A DNA stretch of 64,000 nt from positions 62,001 to 126,000 of the forward strand of contig BCIG01000027.1 of the NCBI GenBank assembly GCA_001599915.1, in the 5' to 3' direction. Below the pieces are notes generated by a model. It did no database searches. It had not been told where the DNA came from and was given only the letters and a program-made list of their open reading frames with translations. This document shows, in pieces, positions 19,065-30,120 of the stretch (positions are counted from its first letter, which is position 1; the number at the start of each line of letters is the position of its first letter). Origin of the DNA: Symbiotaphrina buchneri (Eukaryota > Ascomycota > Symbiotaphrinales > Symbiotaphrinaceae). Position numbers and translations under genes: made by a program.

Positions 19065-21977
19065 ATGTCGCTCTTTACTTTGTTGGTCGCGGTGTTGCCG
19101 TTTGTAGGGCTGAGTGATGCGTTTTGTATGTGATCGGCTTTGTTATACCCCACCCCCTCTGCAACCCCTGTCCTTATGTTTCGCGTGTTTGCATCGCGTC
19201 ATATGAAAATATTCCCTCCACCACCATTTGAGGTTGGATTCGATCTCGCTGGGATGAGTCCGGTAAAATAATGGTCAACTAATCTATTTGCAGGGCGTCT
19301 GTCATGTGCCGTCATCCAGCAATCCCGCATCGACCCCATCCTCTTCCCCGGTCAAGTCTCTCCGCACGTCCACAAAGTCTCGGGAGCCATGAGTACGTCG
19401 ACACTGAAATCCCTCCTCAACAGCAATCCATACTAGTCCATGAGCGCTAACATGCATGTAGACGTCAATCCGAACAGCGACTATGATTCCCTTCAAGAAG
19501 CCTCCTGCACCTCCTGCACCATCCAGGCCGACAAGTCCGCCTACTGGACTCCTCTGCTTTACTATCAGCATGCCAACGGCACCTTTGAAGAAGTCGGCAA
19601 CTCCGGCATGACCGTCTACTACCTCGGCCGCGGCGACGACGCGACCGCACAGCCCTTCCCCGCCGGCTTTAGGATGGTTTCCGGTGATGCGTATGCGCGG
19701 AGCTATGACTCTGACACGCTTACTGCAAGCAGCGGCGGGCGGCCCATCAGCGATCGCGTATCATTTGTCGGTTTCCTATCCAGCGTGCATGGACCGCATC
19801 ACTGACTCAGTATCAGGCATGCCTTAACTACGACGATGAGACGGCCGCAACGCCGAGCATGACGACCACGGACTGCCCGGACGGACTGCGCGCACAGATC
19901 CAGTTCCAGTCATGCTGGGATGGCGTCAACCTGTACAAAAGCGACCAGTCACATGTGGCTTATCTCTCGCAGATTGATAACGGTGTCTGCCCCGATACCC
20001 ACCCAGTACTGTTGCCGCATTTGTTCTTCGAGGTCTTGTATGCCATGGATAGCGTGACCCAGGACGGGGGTCAATTCGTCTTTGCGCAGGGTGATCCCAC
20101 GGGGTATGGGTTCCATGGAGACTTCTTGAACGGGTGGGATAATGCTACGCTCGCCGTAAGCCTCCATCCGCCTTTTCCATATCCGCGTTTCGCCGAGTTG
20201 AAGGAACCCGATGCTAACATCCCCACTCTTCAGGACGCCATCACAAACTGCCTGGTCAACAACACCTCAGGCGTCGTCGAAGAATGCTCCTCCTTCGACG
20301 CCACCAACGACCCCAACTCCGCCGCCGAATGCCCGCAACAAGCCTCGCTGGTCAACGAGCAGATCAACATGGTCGACGAGCTGCCCGGCTGCAACCCGAT
20401 CCAATCCGGCCCCGCCGAAGCCACCCTCGCAACAGACTGCCCCAGCGCCACAGCCACATACACGACGCCAACAGGGTCAAAACAGACGACGCTGACGCCG
20501 ACGCCGAGCCAGACGATAGAGCCCGGGTGGGTGTATGCCGGGTGCGCGACGGAGGGGACGAACGCACGCGCGCTCGCGTCGAAGAGCTATACGGATGGGA
20601 CGAACATGACGACGGAGTCGTGCTTGGCCTTTTGCGCGCAGTATGGCTATACCATTGCCGGGGTGGAGTACTACCAAGAGGTGCGCTTTCCCCACCTTTC
20701 CCTGGCTGTATAAGTTTGCGCGGATCACTGACCGTCTTCCGCACAGTGCTACTGCGGCAACAGCTTCAGCGCGGGCGCCGCCCTCGGCGCCGACGGCTGC
20801 ACCTATCCCTGCCGCGGCGACCAGTTCGAGATCTGCGGCGGCTCCGACCGACTCAGCGTATACAACTACACCTCCTCCTCTTCCTCCATCTCATCTCCCG
20901 CGTCCATCACCAGCACCCCGACAACCATGTCCACGCTCGCCAGCATCAGCAGCAGCAGCGGTATCTCCGCCACGTCCACGCTCGCCAGCAGCAGCACAAC
21001 AAGCTCTACGGGCATCGCAACGCCGACGGCAGGGCAGGTGATGGCGAACGGGTGGACGTACGTGGGGTGCGCGGCGGAGCTGAGTGGCAGCCGCGCGCTG
21101 AGCGGCGCGAGCGTCAGTAATAGCAGCATGACGGTCGAGTTGTGCCAGTCGTTCTGTGTGCAGAATGGCTATGGCCTTGCGGGGACGGAGTATGGCGATG
21201 AGTGTTATTGGTATGTGCTCTCTACTTCCTACTTCCTTTTCTTGGGTGAAGCTGGGGTTGGTTGGGTGGGTTGGGGTTCGCCTGACCCCTGAAACCCCCT
21301 GACGCACGGACCTCATCCTGCAACAATCCCTCTTCCATCTCCTATCACCAACACTAACCCCTCTTCACAGCGACAACGTCCTCCCCTCCGCCGCCAGCCT
21401 CGGGCAAAGCGGGTGCAGCATGTCCTGCGCAGCCAACTCTCTCGAGCTCTGCGGCGGCTCCTCACGACTATCCGTATACAACCTCACAACCTTCACTTTC
21501 CCATCGGCGCCAGCCACCGTCACCGTCGCGGCCACGGCGCAGACATTCGCGTACCAGGGCTGCTACACGGACGACAACGACGGGCGCACGCTGCCGGGCG
21601 ACTTTTACTACGATGACACGAATATGACGGTCGAGAATTGCGTGGATTACTGTGCGGGGAAGGGGTATACGATGGCGGGCGTCGAGTATAGGCAGGAGTA
21701 TGTTGTTCCCCCTCCGCCGTTTATCTGTCTGTACCATCTGCTAACCTCCCGCTTACACAGGTGCTACTGCGGCAACGCCATCTCCAACGACGGCGCCCTG
21801 GCGGCCGACCAGACGCGGTGCAACGGGCTGTGCCGCGGCGATGAGAAAGAGTATTGCGGCGGCACGGGGTACCTGGGTGTCTTCTCTGCGACTACCGCCA
21901 GCAATTCAACTGTTTCGAGGCGGGATGGCTTGAGGGATGCGAGGAAGTGGAGGGTAAGGGAGAGAGGGTCGAGTTGA
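19065..21977 (+). CDS. Secreted DUF1996 protein with three WSC domains
   Basis: Eight exons join in frame: 19065-19125, 19294-19392, 19462-19766, 19817-20155, 20234-20680, 20747-21210, 21371-21697, 21761-21977, giving 752 residues. Exon 1 encodes a signal peptide (MSLFTLLVAVLPFVGLSDA). The mature part begins FWRLSCAVIQQSRIDPI, then SPHVHKVSGAMN, CTSCTIQADKSAYWTP and GMTVYYLGRGDD, all DUF1996 landmarks (residues about 20-330). Three cysteine-rich WSC domains follow (start residues near 395, 505 and 610), each with GCYT/GCAT-type openings, a CxxFC or CxxYC pair and CYCGN or CYCDN. WSC domains bind glycans and occur in wall-stress sensors and secreted enzymes. There is no C-terminal membrane span or GPI signal; the tail is basic. 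So it is probably secreted or wall bound. The intron 3 donor (GTCGGT) is atypical. DUF1996 has no established function. Confidence 0.88.
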
Positions 21978-22452
21978 TGAGCGAGGGTAGGAGTTGGGCG
22001 GCGTGCGTATTCGTTGCCAGGGTGTAATGTAGGGTGTTTTTAAGATGTGGAGTTTTGGCATAGAAAGAGGCGGGCATCCGGGGTTCGAAGTGATGGTAAC
22101 TCAGAATGTAAAATGCGCAACCTTACTGGTTGCAAACTCGATATAATCTGGTATTCTTTATATCCACTGTGAAGTTATAAACTGCCAGCATGCATGAGCC
22201 CGTGGATGAGTGCCTTCCCGTGCCAGTCTTAGATGGAGCTTGTACACTGCCACCAGCTTGGCGCTTCACCCGATCGATGACAAGATTTAGTCTTGAAAAG
22301 TAGTCGATAAAACTTCCTGATCTGGAAAAAGCTACACCTCATAATGGTTGATCACGGCCAATTCAAACGCCCATAGCACCACACCTCAGCATCTTCGCGG
22401 ACGAGAATATCCTCTCGTGGACACGGAATAAACTCCTGTCCTAGATATACCG
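21978..22452. other. Intergenic
   Basis: About 470 bases downstream of the wall-protein gene, AT-rich in part; nothing recognised. Confidence 0.5.
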
Positions 22453-22686
22453 ATGGATTCCGCGTCTCAAGACGCTCTTGAAGTGCAGGAAAAGGACTAC
22501 TCAGGAAATATTACCGCTACATATCTTGAGACGAGGTCTCTTGAGAAAGACAATGGGCAACGGGTGGACGTGATTGTTCGTTTACCTTTTTCCACGGGCT
22601 GCCCAAGTTATCATACAGGCCATGCCCTGATCGCAGAGGATCTTGATTGGGGGGACGCTGAGGTTATAAGATATTATTATGATTAA
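22453..22686 (+). CDS. Small hypothetical ORF
   Basis: ATG-initiated frame of 77 codons, acidic overall, starting MDSASQDALEVQEKDY and ending VIRYYYD. No signal peptide, domain or similarity recognised. Its size could arise by chance in this gene-poor area. Confidence 0.25.
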   Translation: MDSASQDALEVQEKDYSGNITATYLETRSLEKDNGQRVDVIVRLPFSTGCPSYHTGHALIAEDLDWGDAEVIRYYYD

Positions 22687-23356
22687 TAGAAACTTGAACA
22701 CCCTTATATTAATTCTGTAGCTATAGATCCTTGCCAGTATAAAAGCAATCTTGAGAACCACGAGTTGCCCTAAGATGATTAGAGCTAGACATATGCCACA
22801 GCCATGTGAACGAAGGGACGTCGAAGATGACCGTAATCATAGGACCCCGAACCAACAGATAAGGAGCTTGAATAACGTATCAAGTAGACGTTCTGAGCAA
22901 TACCCATTCCGGACACTGTCCCGTATGTTAGGCTTCCCCGCCATGCATGCCAGGGAGACATCTCCGAGACAAGCTTTAGCCAGACAACGCTCCGATCTGG
23001 TCGTCGACGCATCGCGGAGAGGAGACCCTCATAGCAGCTCTGTTCGACCGCTCCTATCCGCATAGCGAGGGCCAGAGTAGCTTGATGGCATCGAACATGC
23101 TATATTCCAGGAGATCAAGGACATCCAGTCGTACTGTACGGTTCTTGGATGTTCCACGTCCTTCTGGAATCCTAGCTGAGATACGTTGATTGTACGTTGA
23201 TTGGAACTCTTCGACCAACCTGATTCGATTTCGACGGGTTCCTCAGGTTCAACGGTGTGTTCGGTCTGCTAGTCACTACGGATTGTGGCTGTAACTTCGT
23301 GCCTAAGGACGATCTCAATAGAGACGGTGAGCCACGGCAGCTAGTTTCCTTGGTAT
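22687..23356. other. Intergenic, gene-poor
   Basis: No exon recognised. An 11-base word TACGTTGATTG is repeated directly at about 23181-23203. Confidence 0.4.
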
Positions 23357-23876
23357 TCAGTGGAATGTAGTCGAACCCTGATTTCCCTGGATTTTGGAGA
23401 CCATATTATAACGTTGCGCAAACCCACGGGCAGAACTCCACAACTGTTTGGCATTCTCAAAGGCTATTTGGAAGTTCTCGTCATTGGAATGGGCGACAGC
23501 AGCCTGGTAAGCGGAGAATCGGGCATCTGATTCGGTCATCAGCACCAAAGGAACCTATCATCTGTCAGCATTGAATTTTACACAAATCTGGCAAGAATCT
23601 TACCTGTATGCACTCGGAGTGCTTCTTCCCCAGCCCTAGGCAATGGGCACAGAAGTGTCCATACTGGTATGCCTTATGATATTTGCAGCGTAACAACTTC
23701 GGCTGCGTAGGGTCCAGACCCGGACAAACGAACAACGCAGGGCAGCCGCTTGATATACACATATTGCACGACAAAGTCTCTTGCTGCAACCCTTTGCCAG
23801 ACCGGAGGGATGCGTACGCCAGGCGGCAAATCCTGCGCAGCAGATGGTATGAGATGAAAGAGCCGAAAGCACACAA
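23357..23876 (-). CDS. Hypothetical Cys/His-rich protein (start not resolved)
   Basis: Two minus-strand segments join across a GTAAGA...ATAG intron of about 50 bases. The first has many paired metal-type ligands: CNMCISSGC, CPGL, LRCKYHKAYQYGHFCAHCLGLGKKHSEC. After the intron comes a helical segment, MTESDARFSAYQAAVAHS to AFENAKQLWSSARGFAQRY, ending at 23357. The spacing of C and H suggests two or three zinc sites, but I cannot name the fold. No good ATG precedes the first segment in frame, so a 5' exon may be missing or the gene may be decayed. Confidence 0.4.
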
Positions 23877-24929
23877 CCATGATGCTAGATTATACGACTG
23901 GTATAAGGGGTCAAGAGAGTTGGATCAAACTCAGAAAACCACCCCCAAGCCGGGGAAACATACGAAAAGTAATGATGAACCTGACGTCCGAAAGGAGATT
24001 TAGCTCCTTCCTGTCAAGATCCTGCAACATGGACGATCACTATAGAAAGACTTGCGTTCTTCGTTCATGCAGAATGGTAACGCTCAGACGGTACTGTTAA
24101 CGGCAAAATGCATGATGCGGATGCGGACCATCATTTGCTCATGTACGTTGGAGGGCAAGTCCCCGCACTTGCTTTTATTATACATAGGCCTGGCCTTTGT
24201 TTGCTATTCTCCTCATTATCGTCATTCACTACAGTGATTCATACACGTTGACCTGTACAGCAGAGAATGCATGCACCAGTCACTCCATCCGGGAAAAAGG
24301 GGTTTTCAGGGGTAGCGAGAGGCAGGACCCCGCTTTTCAATGCACCGTGTCAAACAATGCATATTAACTGCCCTGTTTGCTCCTCGGCAGCAGATACGTC
24401 GGATATGCTCTGACTCATTGTTTGCTACATTACAATGACTGTGCTGCGCCGGAAAGCAGTCAATTACCCCGCCCAAGCCTCCATTGCGCAAACGTGGAAA
24501 CACTGATAAGTATACCCAGGGACCCTCTATAAAAATGCTGCTCGTGCCGCGAGTTCCTGTTCATGTTTTGGTCCATGTTGCAAATCTTATATATATTATT
24601 GTCTCTGAAGATCTTATATACTCTGATCTCATATGCTGCTCTCATCCAAGTCCACGCAACTCAACTCCCAAGATGCGCTATCAACAGGTACATTGTGTGC
24701 TCCAGGAAGACATGAGCGGCTATCAATCTGAACATCAAACAGTTGCCACAGGAGACTTGAAGGCTCACCACCATCGAAACCCCGAGAGAGAGCCTTTGTG
24801 GTGGGGAACGACATTAAGTCATTAATGACAAGGATCTTAGGAGACATCTAATTTCACTGCTCGGTCCGTATAAAGGAGACTCTTCGCCAGTTGGCGAACA
24901 ATTTCCTGGTATTATACCGAATCGTGCCA
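23877..24929. other. 1 kb without recognisable gene
   Basis: Short frames only. Part of the upstream half of the decayed helicase copy may extend into 24660-24929, but I cannot recognise motifs there. Confidence 0.4.
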
Positions 24930-25670
24930 CAGTCATCTTCGTGCTTGGATTCTTGGGGCCACTACCGAGGTCCATTCGTGGGTTGAAGAGATTACCCCAT
25001 TCAGGGGTCGGAATATATAAGGATCGGAACATCAAGTACATGTTCGACGAGTGTGCACCTGCAGAACGCCTAGAATCCTTGCTCGAGTTGCTTAGTGGGG
25101 GAGAAACACGCAAGGTCATAGTGTTCACAAACTTCGTGCGGACAGTTCACATGCTAGAGCGAGCCATCGCAGACAAGGATGTCCACTGCGTCTGCTCGTG
25201 CAGCACAATGAGGCAATCCGACCGCGAGAAAGCCATGTCATCATTCAACGCTGCCCAAAAATGGTATCCTGGTCTGCACCGATGTGGGGTCACCGGCTTC
25301 GAAATTTTACGGGGCGGATTGGGTTGTTCAATATGAGTTGCTGCGGATACGCAAGGAGGACTGGAGACCAATAGTAGTCGCCATCTTTCGTCTTGTATTG
25401 ACCACAGATAGATCAAGTTTCTGAAGCCAGTTCCGCACATACACCCAGGACGGGACAAATATGGCTCACAGGACGTGCGGCTGCGGCGCGTTCTCGACCT
25501 GACCATGCAGGCCACATTACTAATTGCCAGCCTGGCCATCAATGTCGTCACAGACATCGAAAATGCAACGCCGAAATGATCCTTGTGGAAAGCAGTTTCT
25601 GGGTCGCCAGAGTCGCCCGCAACCTCGCCGCTATCTCCGAAGGCACAGAATTGTTCCTGAATTCATGAGG
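24930..25670 (+). pseudogene. Decayed DEAD-box helicase C-terminal domain
   Basis: One frame gives RNIKYMFDECAPAERLESLL, then RKVIVFTNFVRTVHMLERAI and MRQSDREKAMSSFNAAQ, matching the start of the helicase C domain (motifs IV and surrounding) of DEAD-box RNA helicases. The match then continues in another frame as GILVCTDVGSPASKFYGADWVVQYELL (split here by motif V, TDVGSP for TDVASRG). A poor motif VI counterpart (HTPRTG) appears in yet another context near 25437. The motifs themselves have diverged from consensus, the frame is broken at about 25260, and no N-terminal DEAD domain is seen. It looks like the relic of a duplicated helicase gene. Confidence 0.65.
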
Positions 25671-26096
25671 TTGGTGGTTCGCTGCCCAAGGGGCATGAGT
25701 AGGGCGGGATTGGTAGCTAGGGTTGGGGAAACATTCACTTGAAGACAGGACGCGGAGGTACCGCGCATGCACTATATAAGTCGGCCAAGTAGACCGTCAA
25801 TTGCAGCCATACAAGCCAAATGAAGTGATGAAGCGGGGGTATCATCTCATGACCTAAGCAGTCCACGAAGATATGGTCTCTTGTGACGGCAGCTGCGTTA
25901 CGGTATGCAAGGCGGTGGTGCTCATGGATATATTGATGCCGATAGAGAGAATTAAACCCATTAAACCTGATCAAATAGAACCTCCTTGCAGATTAGACCA
26001 ATATGAAAAACATAAGACACTGGCCCGATAAGAACATTTTTGGGTATATGAACGAGACAAAACCCAGCACTCGGCATCATGGCTGGTATCAAGGCT
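25671..26096. other. Intergenic
   Basis: 3' side of the DUF7726 gene; nothing recognised. Confidence 0.45.
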
Positions 26097-27109
26097 TTAA
26101 TGCAAGATCTTCACTTTCCCGAGATGATCCTCAACCAACGTATCGGTGCTACACGCCCAATACCCCCTATGCGAGGGTCTCGTGGTATCGAAACCTTGCG
26201 GCCAAGTATTCTCCATCTCCTTCCGATGCTTGCTTTTCTCTTTCCCCTCCTTGATCCGCAGCTTCTCAAAGAAGACGTAGCCGCCATAGAACACGCGGCT
26301 GGTATTGCCAGCGTTGGGGCCCTTCTTGCCGCGGAAGTCCGTCAGCTGTTTGGACTGGATCTTCGGATTGCCGGGGATCTGGGCGGAGACATCCCGCAAG
26401 AAGGAAGCTTGAGTGACGCCAGGTCGTTTCAGATGGGCGTTGATCTTCCGGCGCACTTCATCGCAGGTATCAAACACCAAGAAGCATCCCGCCTCCTCCC
26501 CGGGAAGAGTTATCCCACTAATATCCAACGCCTTCTCCTCTTCAGGATTGGCCTTGCGTTTCTTGGGCGCCTTGATCCCCTTTGCCTCGCGGGCACGGAA
26601 GAACTTATATGCGCCAGCCATGGTCTGGTTGTTGACACCAGACCACTGTCCTTTGAGTCGCATGAACGATCCGTAAGACTTGCTGTTAGTGCTGATAGTG
26701 CGCTGGAACTCCGTGACTTTCATCTCGCCTGAGTCGATGAGATTGCGAATTTTGGTCCGGATTTGGTCGCAGTTCTGTTTGAACTCCAACTCCTCGTCAT
26801 CGTCATCATCGTCGTCGTAATCGCCCGCGCCAGCAGGGCTATCAACAGCAGAATAAGGACGCTTGGAGTTGGTTACTGTATTAGCGGCGGTCGCCTGTGG
26901 CTTGTTAGTTGACTGTATACAGCCTCATTAGGTCGAGAACATACTGGAAGTGGTGATGACGGCACTCTGACAGCCGGAAGGACGCCGGGGACGGCAGGCA
27001 ACATTTGGTACTGGGGAGGCTGCATTGCCAGGGCCGGTGGCAGTGGGGCTCCTTGGGGCAGATGATTCCTGCGATATAGTTCGGCCATTGTAGGTAGATA
27101 TTCGGCCAT
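26097..27109 (-). CDS. DUF7726 protein with two domain copies
   Basis: Two exons, 27109-26945 and 26894-26097, split by a 50-base intron with a CTAAC branch site, give 320 residues. The N-terminal 55 residues are rich in P, L and A (MAEYLPTMAELYRRNHLPQ). An acidic run of D and E at about residues 80-92 follows. Then come two related modules of about 70 residues: CDQIRTKIRNLID...YGSFMRLKGQWSG...AYKFFRARE and CDEVRRKINAHLK...LTDFRGKKGPNAG...GYVFFEKLR. Both fit DUF7726, a fungal domain that looks like a small helical DNA-binding fold; its function is not established. A basic linker APKKRKANPEE between them could be a nuclear signal. I infer a nuclear protein. The start ATG has no competitor in frame. 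Confidence 0.8.
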
Positions 27110-27472
27110 GGTGAGCGAGTCTCGTCAGCTGCTTGTGGATTTGGTCTGCTTCGTATTGTGGATCTTGATGGTCAGAGCGAGCTGTTCCGAGCAGCTCGAG
27201 CTGTTAGCTTTCTTTAGCTTGATAATAGGGGCTTCGGTAAGCGCGTCCACGCGACGGCGGTTTGTTGACAGTTTTCGCGAAAACGCTACGTTGTCACCTG
27301 ACCTGGGCCGCTTGGAACTCGTCATTGTTGAACGTCAAAGCGGCCAGGTGGTAATGTCCAACTACACCTACGTAGTACACAACAGATGTGCAGTTCAACT
27401 GTCTACATGGATTGGTGAAACATCAGTGGCATCTTGGCGAAGAGCAATGTCGCTCTTATCTGCCGGACAGCC
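27110..27472. other. Divergent promoter region
   Basis: Lies between the DUF7726 gene (minus) and the DUF1115 gene (plus), so it should drive both. Near 27178-27206 there is an imperfect inverted repeat centred on CGAGCTG / CAGCTCG. Confidence 0.4.
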
Positions 27473-27856
27473 ATGCTACCACCCTCGGGCTCCCTAGCTC
27501 GCGCCCTCATCCGCACCCATCACATCACGTCGCGCAAGAAGATCTCTGCCCTCACAGCTGCTGCTCATCGGCACGAAGTCACGGTGCTCTTGCATACCGG
27601 CAGTTATCCTGGTGTCATGGTCGTGGAAGGCCCCGCCACTGGAGTGGAAGGTTGGATCAAGGTTGTGAAAAAGCTGCGTTACAAAGACTTTCAATTACGG
27701 GCCAAATCAGCAGCTGAGCCTTCCCTGGACAAGAGACTAGGAAATGGGAAGGTGGGTGTGAGCCTGTATGATACTTTAGAGGATTTGGGAGATATTATGC
27801 ATAAAGCCGGCATAATGGAGTGGTGGAGAACGGCCATGGGTTATAAGAATGATTGA
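27473..27856 (+). CDS. Small DUF1115 (PRP3/RWDD2 C-terminal-like) protein
   Basis: Single exon of 127 residues from ATG 27473. The sequence RTHHITSRKKISALTAAAHR, PGVMVVEGPATGVEGWIKVVK and LRYKDFQLR resembles the DUF1115 domain found at the C-terminus of PRP3 and of RWD-domain proteins, where it forms a ferredoxin-like fold. The usual N-terminal RWD half is absent here: I see nothing like it in the 360 bases upstream. So it is a stand-alone DUF1115 protein, as in some fungi, or a gene missing its first exons. No function can be given. Confidence 0.65.
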   Translation: MLPPSGSLARALIRTHHITSRKKISALTAAAHRHEVTVLLHTGSYPGVMVVEGPATGVEGWIKVVKKLRYKDFQLRAKSAAEPSLDKRLGNGKVGVSLYDTLEDLGDIMHKAGIMEWWRTAMGYKND

Positions 27857-28085
27857 GAGGGAGACAATATCATGGATCATACAGATCGATAGGGAGGTCC
27901 ACTCGGATCGAGGACATTCGCACCTGAGGTCACAATGCAGTCGGTAATAGACGCAGAGAGATACAAGGATGTCGTTCTACCAGGTCTTCAAAGGAAGTAC
28001 ACTGGATGGGCCCATATTGGTATGCCATCCTATCCTTGTTCAATCAACAAGATGACATCGAGGACCAAATATACTGAGATTGGAT

Positions 28086-29240
28086 CTAGTTCATCACAAT
28101 TCCCCCGTCAACCAGCAGCGTCTGGCCCGTCACATACTCGCTATCCGGGCCGGCCAGAAAGCTTACCACCTTGCTCACGTCCTCGGGCACGCTCGTCCTC
28201 CCTAGCGCAATCAAATCGTCCGAGTACTTCTTGATCATGCTGCCCTTCTTCGTCCCATTCATTTCGGCCAGCTTCTCGTCGATGAGATCCCACATTGCTG
28301 TGCCTACAATACCAGGGGCGTAGGCGTTCACGGTAATACCATGCGGCGCCATCTCCATCGCAAAGGCCTGCGTCAGGCCTCGCACGGCGAACTTGCTTGC
28401 ACTATAGTGCGAAAGAAGGGCAAACGGCTTGAAGGAAACAATACTATGAACCTCAGCCGATTTTGCACGAGGAGGGGTAGCAGAGCCTATTGAACTCACC
28501 TTGCAGCGCCAAGGAGCTTCCCTCCGCTTCCCTGCTCGATCATCTTCCTGGCGGCCGCCGCATAGCAGTTATAAATCCCAAACACATTGACCTGAAACAT
28601 CCGCTCAAGATCATGCTCCGTTAATTCTAGCAGAGGCTTGACTTGTGCGATTCCCGCGTTGGCAATCATCACATCCAGCGGGCCCAGCTCCTTTACTGAT
28701 GCCTCGACCATGGCAACGCATGCGGAGCGGTCAGACACGTCGCAGAGGTATGGAATCGCATTTCGGGAAAGAGCGTTGATCGCAGATACGACCTGTTAAC
28801 TTGGTCAATGATGCACTTACAGTTTGTATGTGGGCAAGGCGACGTACATCATTGACAGCCTCCTCGTTCGCGGGAATATCATTGACGCAGACGTTGAAAC
28901 CATCTCGGGCGAGGCGCAGTGCGATTGACTTGCCTCTGCCAATTCACATTCATAGTCAGCATTTGGCCCCAGTCTCAATCACCCAGATGTGGAGTTATAG
29001 GAATTGAAATGTCAATGTGAATTGCAATATGATGCGCTCTTACATTCCCTTTCCCGCACCGGTGACAATGACCGTCCGTTCATTCTTAGCCTCCCTGCCC
29101 TTTCTATCGGCCTCAGAGATGAAGCGCCTCAATCCAATTGCTGGAAGGCCGGGTCGCCGCGAGCTGCAGGGTAGATTGTGAGCTCGTGCCCCGTGTGCGG
29201 AGCCGAAAGCACATCGCAATGCCGGCCGCAGAGTGGCCAT
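28086..29240 (-). CDS. Short-chain dehydrogenase/reductase, diacetyl/acetoin reductase-like, likely mitochondrial
   Basis: Four exons (29240-29044, 28935-28848, 28792-28500, 28443-28086) give 311 residues. The first 40 or so (MATLRPALRCAFGSAHGARA, LRRFISEADRK) are basic and lack acids before position 45, like a mitochondrial presequence. The Rossmann start VIVTGAGKGMGIGKSIALRLA type motif is split by intron 1; NAGIAQVKPLLEL and the active site S...YSASKFAVRGLTQAFAMEMA follow, and the C-terminus GPDSEYVTGQTLLVDGG is typical of classical SDRs. Closest in character to 2,3-butanediol/diacetyl reductases (BudC type) that use NAD(H). The substrate is inferred only. Without the presequence the length (about 265) is standard. 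Confidence 0.85.
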
Positions 29241-30120
29241 GCCCGCTACTATTGTATGAAGGTCTACGGAACTGGATGATTCGGCGAGGCCGTAAGCTGG
29301 TTAATTGAAGAGGAATCTAATATTCAAGGACAAGTGATGTCGACGTGGTGAGACGTAGTCTAGCTACTTATCATTTCGGACTGTTTCATCCCGGCGGGGG
29401 GGCTGCTGGGTTGTGCCGTTGCGGAGTTCGGCGAAGATCTGCGTACGCACGCTTCCCCGCAAAGAGGAAGCGTCAACGAGCACGGACGGGGAAACTCTAG
29501 CCATTCGGGCCACCTGTTCGCGCAGCCGGTTTTTTACGATGGCTGATCTCCAAAATAATATATAAGGTATGCACCGTTAGGCTGTTCTGAGAAGTCATTA
29601 GCTTGAGCCTGGGGGATCCCAAGCCAACATTATCTTCCACGTGCTGAACATTGTTTGAGTATCTCAAGGCGGTTCCGTAGGATCTCACGCAGTCCACAAT
29701 TCGATTGCTGGCTGAGATCCGTCGCAACTTGTTTTACATGATAGTCCCTGGAATGGCTGTGCCTGCTTCGCTGCCTGGCAATGTAGTATGTCCATATCCG
29801 CAACAGATTGCCTGCAGACGAGGGAAACCAAGGTACCTGCTGCGGCTCTGCACCATAGGCGGCTGGATATGGGTTGGCTATTGGCTGATCACCCATGCAC
29901 CTTATACCCACAACGACTGGTCATGGCGAAGCAGATAGGCATGTCTGCGGCTAGTCTGCGGCTGAGGCACTGCTGGCTCATGACAATGTCGATTTCATAG
30001 AGTACAAATGGGGCGTAACCACTTCCATCCCGGCTCGTCAGACCATATACGACGATCATCGCAGTCTCGCCCTTTCTTCGGCATAGGAGACACATACTCT
30101 ATAATTGCATCTATATTATT
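29241..30120. other. Intergenic, 0.9 kb
   Basis: Upstream of two divergent genes (SDR and CorA-like copy 1). A G run at about 29394-29402 is the only simple feature noted. Confidence 0.45.
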
